A stretch of 64,000 nt of DNA from Amorphophallus konjac (taxonomy: Eukaryota; Streptophyta; Magnoliopsida; Alismatales; Araceae): contig CM040126.1 of assembly GCA_022559845.1 (NCBI GenBank), positions 122,736,886 through 122,800,885 of the forward strand, read 5' to 3'. Below the pieces are notes generated by a model. That model had not been told where the DNA came from, did not search any database, and saw only the letters and a list, made by a program, of their open reading frames with translations. The stretch's first letter is position 1, and every line of letters begins with the position of its first letter. This document shows positions 1-10,531 of this stretch, one piece after another. Both the position numbers and the translations under genes were made by a program.

Positions 1-289
1 GATGAAGAACTCTTGCTCAGATTCCCAGTAGGATGGACGCAGTCGTGCTTCTCATCAGGTTCAGGTGCTCTGTCAGGGTAGCTTCACGCAGTCGAGGGAG
101 AACAGCTCTCCCAGGCAGCACAATGCTCAGATGACGACGAAACCACCACCGTTGCGAAGAAGACTGGCAGACGCTTCCATGGGTATCTCTTGAGCTTTAA
201 GATTCATCCGGAGGAAGCCGTGGTCGCCTCTGCAAACTGCTACTCTTCTGCAGATCTTCAGTTGAGAGCTGTAGGTTGAAGATGACGGG
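1..289. other. Unassigned left edge
   Basis: I see no gene, RNA or repeat here. Minus-strand frames are open but short and match no family I recognise. The stretch probably belongs to the same GC-rich non-coding element that fills the first 8.4 kb. Its true left boundary lies outside the window. Confidence 0.3.
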
Positions 290-835
290 GGGGAATGGGG
301 TATATGGGAGGGGAAATGGGGGTGGATGAGTGTGGGGAAAGCCCGGGCTGTGAGGGGGTTTGGGAGGGGGTGTTCCAAGGTGGGGGAAGGGAAGAATGGG
401 GTCTGGAAGGGGGTCTAACAAGTGGTGGGAGGAGGAGCTACGAATTTGGGCTTGGAGGGAGAGGGGAAGGTGAAGGGGGCACAAGTGGGTGGAGGGAAGG
501 TGAGTTTGAATTTTCCTTAATGGAGGGTATTCAATGGTGGTCTTGGGGATGGGAGGGGTTGTGTTGGGGAAGGGAAGGGGTGCTTGGGGTAGTGGGAAGG
601 GTGCTTGGGGAAGTGGGTGGGGTAGTTGGGGGTTGGGAGGTGGAGCTGGGATTGGTGGAAGCTCTCTTGGGACTAGGGGGTGGAGTAATGGGATGTGTGG
701 GGAAGGGGAGTGGCCTTTAATGGGGGTAGGTGGGAGAGTGGTGGTTGGGAAGGGAGGAGAGAGAAAATTTTTGAAATTGGGTGTGGAGGAGAGAGAAAGG
801 GGAGTGAAAGAGAGAGATTAAGAGAGGGATGGGTA
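290..835. repeat. G-rich, purine-biased low-complexity tract
   Basis: The plus strand is almost pure G, A and T words such as GGGAGGGG and TGGGGAAGGG, so the minus strand is C-rich. Both strands have open frames (glycine-rich on plus, proline-rich on minus), but these follow from base bias and show no domain. Many runs of three or more Gs are close enough to form G-quadruplexes. I would not call a protein here. Confidence 0.6.
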
Positions 836-1480
836 GGGAATCTCTCCCCTAGGGTCTCTCACCCAAATAATAGAATATCTCCACTAGATAAGAAGTTTGA
901 ACTCTCAAAATGGTAAGTTTTTCATTCATTGATTCATTAACTCAAAATGGGGGGGAATGGGGTCCTATATATAGGCAACCCACATTTTACAAAAAGCCCT
1001 TGACTCTTGCCACAATGACAAAGAACCAAAAAGAGGAGGGGCGCCCTTGGGCCTAGCCCAAAGAATTGGGCCCAATGACTTAATCAAACTAACTTAATGA
1101 CACACAAACTTAGGGAAATAACAAAAGACCCAGGGACATGACTCAAATAAAAAGAAGATTACATAATTATGACTTAAAGAAAATATAAAAATTACATGAA
1201 CTGAATCAGAAAATGTGACTGACATAATGGAACCATGCTGGTGAACAACTGGGAAATATGAAGGGTGAGAGATGCCCCCATCACAACCATGGGGGGAGCA
1301 GCCTGGGGAGCTGGTTTAGGCCGAACATGATGGTATATGGCCGACAGGAAGGCACACGATTTATAAAATGGAGCAGGGGACTAGTCAGGGACTGCTACGA
1401 GCCAACTGGCCGGGGATATGATTGCTGGAAGGTGGGTAGCTGGATTCCCCAGCCGAGGGAGAAGAGAAATGTTATTTTTG
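836..1480. other. Non-coding stretch with a TATA-like site at 965-976
   Basis: There is no supported gene. The sequence CCTATATATAGG near 965-976 is palindromic and could act as a TATA box on either strand. The text around 1040-1200 is A-rich with GGGCCC words, as is common in plant LTR elements. This is a base-level reading only. Confidence 0.3.
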
Positions 1481-1495
1481 TTCTCTTTACCAGCT

Positions 1496-1640
1496 CTGTT
1501 GCCCTTTCGGGTTTTCGCTAGAGCTGGCCCTCTTTTGCTTTTTCCGATGCACCCTTACGGGTTTTCACATCGAGGGGTTACCCAATTTTGCCTAAGGTGC
1601 TCTTGCGAGTTTTCACCTCAGTCGGGTTACTGGCCTTTTT
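1496..1640 (-). repeat. Three GAAAACCCG-type repeats, retroelement-like
   Basis: Read on the minus strand, three copies of a motif like GTGAAAACCCGTAAGGGTGC occur near 1502-1520, 1548-1566 and 1597-1616, about 48 bases apart. Similar GAAAACCCGCAAGGGC strings are, as I recall, common in 3' non-coding parts of plant Ty3/gypsy elements of the Tat group. This is the main hint that the first 8.4 kb is a minus-strand Ty3/gypsy relic. No pol domain is visible to confirm it. Confidence 0.4.
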
Positions 1641-1659
1641 GCCCCCAGTCACTTTTTTG

Positions 1660-2689
1660 AGAAGGAGAACGACAGAGTCTGCCGAGGTATCTCTATTTTT
1701 AGCTGCCTTTTCTTTTGTTTTTTTTTGTTTTTGGTACCTGTGAGCCTTGCGGCTATCATGCTTAGCTTGTTGCTATCGAGGGATGTTGCCCGGGGATTGC
1801 GTCATTGGCGACTTGTTGCTGTTGTAGAAGCGACTGTGGATCGACCCTGAACCGAGTAGCTCAGAGCTTTAGGGTGAATCTGGAAGCTGGCTGGTCTTTG
1901 CTGTAGATGGCTGGGACTTTGACTGGGGTCCGGGAGGCTCGGCCTTAATGAACATGATGGCCGAAGCCGTGCTTGGACTGAGCGTCCACCTGGGTATTGC
2001 TACTCCTTGGGACATGGTAAATACTGAAGGGATAGACCTCTCGCCCGGGTTTGCTGGTAGCCACCGGGATTCCACCGAGTCGCTAGTTGACGCATGTGGC
2101 TTTTCTTTGGAGCTACTTGGCGGGTGTCGGTGGGATTCACCCTTTTTCACTCTGTTGGCTTTTGAGCTTGGTACCATTCTGGTGAGTGGAGGGACCTCTT
2201 GACTCGGGACCTCCGGATGGGTTGGGCCTCTTTTCTAATGACCCATATTCATCCGAGGGAGGACGGACGCTCCTCCTTGGAGTTGCCCCCATTGTTTGGG
2301 CTTGGAAGGCTGGATACTGGACCGGGGTGATCGCCCCTAGTGTGATACTGGTGCATCGGCTTCTTTGAGCCTCACCTAGTCTTCTGTGGCAGGGGTGGCG
2401 GCGGTGGGTCACCCATTTTTGCAGCCGCTATGGCACCCCTTTTTTTTGTTTGTAGGGCCGAGGTTGACTCAACACCAATGTGGTGGACCGAACGAACCCG
2501 GTCCGGGGTTGTCTGGAGCATGGCATTCCCGGTGAGCGTCGGTGTAGTTAAAACTCGGGAGTGCAGTGCCCGAGCTGGGGCTGACAAAATGGCGACCCGG
2601 AACATGGTGTTCAGTTGGGCCCTCGGAGTTGTTGGGGGTTCGTGACCCATGTTGTGAACTGAGGATGTCAGAGGGATGGTGACCCAGAG
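1660..2689. other. GC-rich non-coding stretch
   Basis: There is no recognisable gene. Several 60-115 codon frames occur on both strands, but they overlap one another, show no domain and have biased composition. The right part grades into the 42-base minisatellite. Confidence 0.3.
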
Positions 2690-4615
2690 CTTGACGCCCG
2701 TATTGGGTGTTGGCAAAGCTAGTGCCCGTGGCTGAAAGCCTGTGTTGGGAGTTGATGAAGCTGGGACCCAGGACTAGAAACCCAAACTGGGTGCTTGACG
2801 ACGCTGGGTTCCAGAACTAGAAGCCCGCCTCCAGTGCCGATGATGCTAGGACCCAGGACTGGATGCCGATCTTGGGCGTTGTCGAAACTAGAACCCGGGG
2901 CTGGAGGCCCGTCTCGAGTGCTGATGAAGCTAGGACCAGAGGCCGAATGCCTGTCTCGGGTGTCGATAAAGCCAGGACCCGGGGCTCAATGCCCGTCTTG
3001 GGTGTGGCTGAAATTGGGACGCGGGGCTGAACGCCCGATCTTAGGTGTTGGTCGAACTGGATCCCAGGGCAGAACGCCCGTCTTGGGTATTGATGGAACT
3101 GGATCCCAGGGCAGGCGACCCATCCTGGGTGTTGATGGAGCTGGAACTCGGGGCTGAACGCCCACCTTGGGTGCTGTTAGAGTAGGATCCCAGAGCTGGA
3201 CGGCCCCTTCCTTTTTTTTTTTGGTGTCGCTGGATCTGGAACCCGGGGCTGAACGCCCGTCTTGGGTACTAGTGATGCGGGAATACTGGGACCCAGGGCG
3301 GAGCGCCCATCTTGGGTATTGATGTAGCTGGGACCCTTTTTGCATAACTAAAGAATGAAAATAGCTTGTGTTTCTATCCCCTTCAGATAGACTAGGCTGT
3401 TCGGGATTCACCTGATTGACCATAAACCGCTTTCAAGCAAGCCGCCCGGGATAATGATTTCTATTTGAAAAGGAGGGATTACCACAAATACGAGATTGGG
3501 CCCCTTAACTCTTTTGTATCTTGCCCCTCTTCTCCCTCTTCCTGCTCCTCATACGAGTCGGCCCTTTCATCCTCCTTATAACATAACGCGGCTGGCCTTC
3601 TTGCCGCCCTCCTTTTTCCCCAGATTTTCAACTTTTAGCAATTTAGCATTGGATTTATTGGGAATCCCATATCTATCGGTGGGCGTCAAGCCCATCTTGG
3701 GTGTTGATGTAGTTAGGACCCTGGGCTGCAAGCCCATCTTGGGTGTTGATGTAGTTAGGACCCGGGGCTGGATGCCCATCTCGGGTATTGATGTATCTGG
3801 GACCCGGGGTTGAATGCCCGTCGTGGGTGTTGCTGGAGCTGAGACCCAGGGCTAGATGCCCGTCTTGGGTGTTGCTGGAGCTGAGACCCAGGGCTAGATG
3901 CCCATGTTGGGTGTTGCTGGAACTGAGACCCAGGGCTAGATGCCCATCTTGGGTGTTGCTGGAGCTGAGACCTAGGGCTAGATGCCCGTGTTAGGTGTTG
4001 CTGGAACTGAGACACAGGGCTAGATGCCCATCTTGGGTGTTGTTGGAACTGAGACCCAGGGCTAGACGCCCGTGTTGGGTATTGCTGGAGCTGAGACCCA
4101 GGGCTAGACGCCCGTCTTGGGTGTTGCTGGAGTTGAGACCCATGGCTAGATGCCCGTGTTGGGTGTTGCTGGAGCTGAGACCCAGGGCTAGACGCCCGTC
4201 TTGGGTGTTGAGGTGGCCCTGTCCCGAAGAGGAAACCCTTTGCTGGGAGTTGGCATTGCTGGATCGTAGGGGTAAAGATCCCGTCGTAGAGCTGGGAGGC
4301 CAAGGGCCCAATGCGGAGAGTCCGCATCGGGGACCGACCTTGATGAGACCCGGGCTTGTGTACCCGAGCCAGATGCTGGGGAGCCTCGAACTCAGAGTTG
4401 AAAGCCCGTATTGAGTGTTGGCTCATCCGATACTCGGGTCAAGATGCCCGAATAGCATGCCAGGAGGCCTTGACCCGGGGTGGGAAACCCGTGCTAGGGG
4501 TAGGCTTGGCTGGGACTCAGAGCTGAGAGCCCGAGTGAGGTGCTGAGGAGCCGGGGACCCAGGGAGAAAGCCCATGTCGGGTGCTGGTGGAGCTGGGGAC
4601 CCAGGGATCAATGAC
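2690..4615 (+). repeat. 42-base minisatellite (two blocks)
   Basis: Units have the form GACCCAGGGCTAGATGCCCG followed by TCTTGGGTGTTGCTGGAGCTGA. The period is exactly 42 bases where measured (GAGACCC at 3841, 3883 and 3925). The best-conserved block is 3690-4215 with about a dozen units. A more diverged block of the same family covers 2690-3345, and very diverged units continue to about 4615. Positions 3346-3660 break the array. Because 42 is a multiple of three, all frames stay open and encode 14-residue peptide repeats on both strands. I take these as by-products of the repeat, not proteins. Confidence 0.85.
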
Positions 4616-5640
4616 CGCATGGGTCTCTGTTGCTGGAGGAGCAGAGGGGCCAGCTACCTATATGGACAGTCGCCGGACTGAGCTACATGTCGGCCACGAC
4701 AATGGCGCCCGAGGATCAGGGTGAGTCAAAAGTCGAGGTAGTGTTGCCGAACAGGATTGGTGTTGCCAACCGTAGATGCCCAGCGTGGATGGCGATGACG
4801 ATTGGACCGTAGGTCACTATCGCCACCGGTTTGTTGTTGCTGTTGTTGGTGCAGGTTGGTTGCTCGATGACGACCGGTCGCATGTTGCATGCTGGACAAG
4901 GGCCCTCCTCTTCCTGTCCGATACGAAAAGGTGAGGGCATTGCGACATACACTTGACAAGTGTGACTCTTCTTCGACAGAAAGAAGAAAGGTAGGAGACA
5001 TCCCACCGGGCGTGCCATCTTTGTTTGCGACCACGGGGAGTCACTTGTTGTTTTGTCCTCGCGGCGGGGGTGTACACTCAGGTTTTATGGAAGGTCAAGA
5101 TAGGTTGACTGGGCACGCGGGGATTCCGAGGGTATCGAGAAGAAGGCAGAGAGAACGATAGGAACACACTGGAAGGGATGGCGTATGGTTCATCATTCTG
5201 GGAGACTGGGACAGGGATGGCTGGGTGGAATGCGGGCGTGCCAGTCGATTTCTCGACGATCACCTATGGAACCGAGGATTGACCGGGGAAGCGTTGTCAG
5301 GATGCGGCACGTGGCTTGAGGGATCGGGCGACACGTGAATAAAAGGGGTTCCACAGGTGCGAGTGCACAGGCGATTATGAGGATTTGTGTACTGGACATC
5401 TTTCCCCACCGGTCGCAAGCAACCGGTGTTTATTTTACATCGGATTGAATCCGAACACCTTTGTTTCTACTGTCGAAGAGAGAGTTAGGGACCCTGGGAG
5501 CCGCGACGTCGGGAGGGCTTAGTCCGTGCAACAGTGACATGGCAACAGCAACACAATAGGGATAACTGGGGGCGGAGAGACTGGTTCTAGCGAGGAGGGG
5601 AATCCACTCCCTGACTAGATTACATGACTTATATGCCATG
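4616..5640. other. GC-rich non-coding stretch
   Basis: There is no supported gene. Overlapping 60-100 codon frames on both strands have no recognisable domain. A short run of TTG triplets occurs near 4828-4850. Probably part of the same long element as its neighbours. Confidence 0.3.
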
Positions 5641-5686
5641 AAAGGCATTTATATGGGGGCATGAGAGCCCGATTACAATTGCTTGC

Positions 5687-6479
5687 AAGCCACGGGATAA
5701 TTTTGACATTCATGACGGTCCTCGGGTCATTGCATTATTATGTGGGTAGTTCCGTATGTGTACATAGTGTCCGTCAGAGGACATGTGACTCAGCAGGATG
5801 GCACCCAGGGGGCGTCATAATGTATTCCCGACATGAGAGAGTGTCGAGGTCTGGGCAGTGGGGGTGCCATAGGCACAATTGTGCGGGGGAAGTTGAGTGG
5901 TCGGGTGCCGCGGGCCCTGATGTGACTGGAGTAGCTGGCAGTCGGGTGCCGGGGGCACCGTTGTGACTGGAGTTGTTGGCAGTCGGGTGCCGGGGGCACC
6001 GTTGTGACTGAAGTAGCTGGGCAGTCGGGGGCTGGTGGCACCATTGTGACTGGGTAGCTGGCAGTCGGGTGCCGGGGGCACCGTTGTCACTGGGGTAGCT
6101 GGCAGTCGGGTGCCGGGGGCACCGTTGTGACTGGAGTTGTTGAACGATCGGGTGCCGCGGGCCCCGATGTGACTGGATTAGCTGGCAGTCTAGTGTCGGG
6201 GGCACCGTTGTGACTGGAGTTGTTGAACGGTCGGGTGCCGCGGGCCTCGATGTGACTGGAGTAGCTGGCAGTCGGGTGTCGGGGGCACCATTGTGACTGG
6301 CAGTCGGGTGATCGGGCGCCGTGAAGAGGCTGAGACCCGAGTACAGGTGTATGCATTCAACTGGTTTCATGTTGTATGAGAGCCGCGTGGGCTTTACAAA
6401 GGGGCCAAGGAGGCCAAAGTACAATTGGTGCAAGCCACGAGACAATTCTGACGTGCAGGTCGGTCCCCGGGTCAATGCT
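5687..6479 (+). repeat. Direct repeat pair flanking the 41-base array
   Basis: CAAGCCACGGGATAATTTTG at 5687 and CAAGCCACGAGACAATTCTG at about 6432 begin two related segments of about 48 bases. Both continue through GGTCC-CGGGTCA. They lie about 745 bases apart on either side of the minisatellite, so the array is nested in a larger diverged duplication. Confidence 0.6.
5880..6310 (+). repeat. 41-base minisatellite
   Basis: Units read GTGACTGGAGTAGCTGGCAG then TCGGGTGCCGGGGGCACCGTT. GTGACTG recurs at 5922, 5963 and 6004, a 41-base step, with 41-43 bases further on and about ten units in all. Each unit contains a self-complementary GGTGCC..GGCACC segment. Minus-strand frames through it give proline-rich peptide repeats, which I treat as artefacts. 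Confidence 0.85.
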
Positions 6480-6958
6480 GGATAAGGCAGATATCCGCGT
6501 GTTTTACAGTGGGTCCCTCTCGTGGCACGTGCCATGTTTGCTTCGCCAAATGAGGGGCTATGACTGGATAGCTAGATAAAGCATCGGGCTGGTGTTTGGG
6601 CGAGGGTCGATAACGGCTCGAGTCGAGCGGTCGGACGTGGCCTCGTGACTGTGGGGAAGTGTGACGTCATAGCGCGTGTGTAGTTGCAGTCGGCGGGCAC
6701 GCGAGGGGAAGTCTCGGCATGAGGGGGCGTTCACCCTTGTCATAACATCGCACATGTGGCGGGGATAGACTTGTGTGTCATGGCGGAACACTGTGTAAGG
6801 GAAGTACAAGCGACATACCATCGACGTCCTTAGCCGACGACCAAGTCACCCACCCACAATTCTCCTTGCTCATTGCCTGGAGCCGCTTGAAGCTTGGAGA
6901 TCACCGGAATCCTTGATTCATGCATGCCATTCCTCTCTTCTTCCATTGAGCCCCTAGG
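6480..6958. other. Non-coding stretch
   Basis: No gene or repeat is recognised. The right end runs into a minus-strand TATA-like site. Confidence 0.3.
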
Positions 6959-6973
6959 GGGATTTTATAGGGG
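6959..6973 (-). promoter_or_regulatory. Candidate LTR TATA box, minus strand
   Basis: On the minus strand the sequence reads CCCCTATAAAATCCCCC, a good plant TATA context. It lies about 1.4 kb downstream, in minus-strand direction, of a possible LTR start at 8395, and just after four hairpins. This fits a minus-strand LTR with its U3 from 8395 to about 6970. Inference from spacing only. Confidence 0.4.
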
Positions 6974-6993
6974 AAGATGAAGGGTCATGGGGT

Positions 6994-7314
6994 GTTTACG
7001 TGGACCAGCTAAGGGGGGTGAGCTGGTCCGCGTAAACCCAAGTGAATAGTGCTTGGTGTTACACGGGCTGAGAGAGAGGGGGAAGGGGTTTACGCGGACT
7101 AGCCCAGGGGGTTGAGCTGGTCCGCGTAAACCCCCCTTGGATGGGGTTTACACGGACCAGCCCAGGGGGCTGGGCTAGTCCGCCTAAACCCCACCCCAGG
7201 GGGGGTTTAGGAGGGCCGGTTCTGGTTTTTTCCTTTTTGAAAAACTTAAATTTTTTTAATTGAATGGGGGTTTACGCGGACCAGCCAGGGGGGTGAGTTG
7301 GTCCTCCTAAACCC
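6994..7314. repeat. Four consecutive hairpin-forming inverted repeats
   Basis: Four copies of one stem motif occur: 6994-7010/7021-7037, about 7085-7104/7115-7134, 7143-7163/7172-7192 and about 7266-7286/7295-7314. Arms are 17-21 bases (core GTTTACGCGGACCAGC and its complement) with loops of about 8-10 bases rich in G. The first pair has one mismatch in 17. The copies are related to each other, so this is a tandem array of palindromes. Confidence 0.85.
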
Positions 7315-7440
7315 CACTCCAGGGGGGTTTAGGCGGGTTTGACCGGGGGGTTTTAGCCGTGTTTGATTGAGGGTTTTCCATGGGTTTGACCGGGGTTTGA
7401 CTGAGGGTTAGACTGGGATTTGATTGAGGGTTTGACCTAT
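7315..7440 (+). repeat. Short GGGTTTGAC-type repeat
   Basis: The words GGGTTTGACCGGGG, GTTTGATTGAGGG, GGGTTTGACTGAGGG and related forms recur every 15-20 bases. This is a degenerate short repeat directly after the hairpin array. Confidence 0.55.
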
Positions 7441-8395
7441 TATAAAATAGAAATTTTCTTCCCGGGGCTCCGCCCCCGAAAACCCCCGCAAGGGGCACTG
7501 CCCCTTTGACCCCCGCGACCTGACCGCTCAAGTCAATCCACGTGCGAAAGCGCACGATGGTGGTGCATGACGCGATGGGTTGTTGGGAGTCCCGAGTTGG
7601 GCTCAGACTTGCTGTACAGTGCCTCGAGCATACGCGCCCACCAGGTGCTTGGGGAAATTCCCGACGTGTGTGCGTGGGCCGTATACGGGTGCTGTGAGCT
7701 CCTGAAGCTTGTGGTTGGTCCCAAGTGGGTCTTCCTTTGACTTCATAGGGCTAGAGGGGGACGACTCGATGGTAGACCCCAGCCTCGTTGCTGGGTGCCA
7801 CATGGCGTGGCTTGTAGTCGGGGCGCCCCCGGGTCATCTCGGGTAGGTGTGCTGAACGCAGGTAAACCCGCAAACTGAGTGATCGGGGGTGAGCCTGATC
7901 AATTGCTGATGTTGCCACGGATCGCGGCTTGCTAGTTAGGACCCTTGCTTGGGCCCGGTGACTGGGGCGTCGACATGATGATGCCGTTTGTCTGGCTGTC
8001 GGGGTGACCCTCGCTCCTCGGTGAAGAGTCACCTGATGCGGCAGGCTATTCTGAATCCCAAGTTAACCCGGTTGTTGAAGCGTCGGTAGTATAATACCAT
8101 ATGCAGGGTGTCCGAAGGTGATCCCCGAATCTTCACAGAGTGCCGTATGGTACGTCAGGTTGTCCCAAATCTTGAAACCGACCCGGTTGTCTAGAAACTG
8201 GCTGGCATAGTGCCATTTGCTCGGGGCCGATGCCCGATTGTTATGTTGCGCCACTTGACCCGACGACACGTCTCAATTTCCAAGCACAATTCGACTGGTA
8301 GAGCAACTTTGGCGATGTGCCGTTTTGCTCCATTTAGGGAGTATTTCCCTATGCTTAATCCTTGATTAATTCGAGAAAATAAGCCGGTGCCAACA
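7441..8395 (-). other. GC-rich non-coding stretch ending in a possible LTR terminus
   Basis: Positions 7457-7520 hold a very GC-rich phrase (GGGGCTCCGCCCCCG, CCGCAAGGGGCACTGCCCC) of a kind common in plant LTR elements. Read on the minus strand from 8395 the sequence begins TGTTGGCACCGGC, which looks like an LTR start. Immediately to the right, text typical of copia element A begins. I infer that a minus-strand LTR element ends here inside A. Its TSD cannot be tested because the other end is outside the window. Confidence 0.4.
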
Positions 8396-8587
8396 ACCCT
8401 ACAAACAAAAGACCATTTGAATTCAAAACTGTCACATTCTGTGCTGAAAAAGGGAAAGGAGAAACTGGACACCCCATCCAGTTCAACCAACAATGAAAAT
8501 GTTTAGCAACCAAAAATGATGAACTTCATAAAAGCTAGCTCAACAAATCTCACTGAACAACAAGTCAGAATTTAGGGAAACAAGACT

Positions 8588-8986
8588 GTGAGAACACCCC
8601 TGCATCGACCCAGCACAAGTGCTGCGTCGAGTCACTATGGGCAAAATAGAACCCAATACGGGTCTCAGGCTGAGATGCGTCGACCCACCGCATACCACAG
8701 GTCGATGCAGTCTACCCTGAATAGAAATTCAATGAGATATAGAAATGTGATTAACTACAAAACTCATTGGTCTAATCCTGACTATTCTCAAGGGTATTAT
8801 GATAGATACACCTTCCCATATCAGAAAAGGTTCATGAGGAATCCCATAAATCATTCTCGAAGCATGTGGAACAAATATTCCTCTAACAACGCTTATGCAA
8901 GACCAAATCCAATGTCTGATAACTTCAAAATTGTCAATGCTGAAAACAAGATTTTCAACATAAATCAGAACAAGATAGTTAGATAG
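8588..8986 (+). pseudogene. gag: Copia Gag C-terminal remnant (element A)
   Basis: The frame encodes a basic, Asn/Tyr/Arg-rich segment of 132 codons without zinc knuckles. It ends with a stop at 8984-8986. The next bases still read VWIPKNLLKG and GPNFSWVPK in the same frame, which resembles the linker before the protease in Sirevirus-type elements. Upstream (8396-8587) the frame is broken, though a gag-like string remains. It would be the distal part of a capsid polyprotein that packages element RNA. It is a relic. Confidence 0.55.
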
Positions 8987-9045
8987 GTTTGGATTCCAAA
9001 GAATTTGTTGAAAGGATTGAATGATGCATCTGGACCCAACTTTTC

Positions 9046-10471
9046 TTGGGTTCCAAAATTTTCTGTATGAATTTCTTGCAGGTGAGCCTGACAGCCATGA
9101 GCAATAGATGGTACCTGGATAGTGGCTGTTCTAGGCACATGATTGGAGATCGAACCAAGTTCAGCAAGTTGGAACTGAAGATAGGAGGAATGGTAAAGTT
9201 TGGAGGGAAGAACAAAGGTAAGATCATTGGATCCGATATAGTTGGTAAGTATCCCTCCAACATAGTTGAAAAAGTCTTGCTTGTAGATGGGCTAGAGCAT
9301 AATCTTTTGAGTATGAGTCAACTTTGTGACAAGGGTCACAAGGTTGTTTTTGATAATCATGCATGCAAAATATTTGAGATAAATTCTGAATTAGTAAAAT
9401 TTCTTGGTCACAGAGTCAATAATGTGTACATAGTAGACTTAGAAAATAATTCTGAATCCAATTTGTGTTTGTCTGCTAGTTCTGATAATAGTGTTTTCAA
9501 TTGGCATAGAAGACTAGGGCATGTCAGCTATAACATCCTAAATAAACTAGTCAAGCACGACTTAGTCAAAGGTATGCCAAAAATTCAATTCAAAACTGAT
9601 ACAAAAATATGTGATGCATGCGCCTCGGGTAAGCAAACTAGGAAGCCTTTCAAGGTGCGACATGAACCCTTGTCATCAAAGTCATTGGAATTCCTGCACA
9701 TGGACCTCTTTGGTCCTACTAGGACTCTAAGTCTTAGTGGCAAAAGGTATGGCTATGTCATTGTGGATGACTTCACTGGATTTGCATGGGTTTTCTTCTT
9801 AGCCCACAAAAATGAAACATTTGATGAATTTAAAAAATTCTTCAATAAAATAAAACAGCAGGATAGGCACAAAATTTGCATTATACAATCTGATCATGGG
9901 GGGGGGGGAGTTTGACAATTCATTATTTTCTGAATTCTGCAATAAAGGAGTCACTCACAAATTTTCCTCTCCTAGGACTCCGGAGCAGAATGGTGTGGTA
10001 GAGAGGAGAAACAAGACAATTGTGGAGATGGCAAGGACTATGCTGATCGAAAGCCAACTCCCTCGAAAATTTTGGGTAGAGGCTGCAAACACAGCCTGTT
10101 ATATCATTAACAGGGTCATGGTAAGACCTGTCCAAAAGAAAACCTCATTTGAGTTGTTAAAAGGTAAGAGACCTAACCTGGCATATTTTAAAATCTTTGG
10201 TTCCAAATGTTTCATCTGTAACAATGACAAACATGACCTAGATAAATTTGAAGCAAAAAGTAATCCAAGGATTTTCTTGGGGTACTCTGAACTGTCAAGA
10301 GCCTATAGGGTCTTTAACATTCATGATCAAACTGTAGAAGAAACCCCTCATGTCATTTTTGATGAAAGTTTTAATTCTACTGACAAAATTGATGATGACA
10401 AGAAATCAAGAGAAGATGGAGAATTCTTAGATGAGAAGCCAAATGAAGACTCTGTTGAACAGCCTGAATAA
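9046..10471 (+). pseudogene. pol: Copia protease and integrase (element A)
   Basis: Near residue 24 the frame has WYLDSGCSRHM, with the DSG motif of the retropepsin-like aspartic protease that cuts the polyprotein. A GAG-pre-integrase domain follows (NWHRRLGH, then CDACASGK with the zinc-binding His and Cys). The integrase core comes next: HMDLFGP carries the first Asp, SDHGG the second Asp, and PEQNGVVERRNKT the catalytic Glu. A run of eleven Gs at 9898-9908 breaks the frame between the second Asp and the Glu, so the second half (9896-10471) is in another frame. A stop at 10469-10471 ends the segment before reverse transcriptase. The enzyme would insert cDNA into the genome. This copy is dead. 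Confidence 0.9.
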
Positions 10472-10531
10472 TCTGCTGCAGAACAAGGTCGGTCGACAGA
10501 ACAAGGTGAGTCTTCTAATAGTATAAGATTT

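Noticed and set aside
295..821. Glycine-rich open frames on the plus strand
   Set aside because: They come from a G-rich low-complexity tract, overlap in several frames and show no domain.
3755..4426. 223-codon frame with 14-residue repeats on the minus strand
   Set aside because: It is the translation of the 42-base minisatellite. Other frames on both strands are equally open.
5774..6535. 253-codon Pro/Thr-rich minus-strand frame
   Set aside because: Translation of the 41-base minisatellite and flanks, with no conserved domain.
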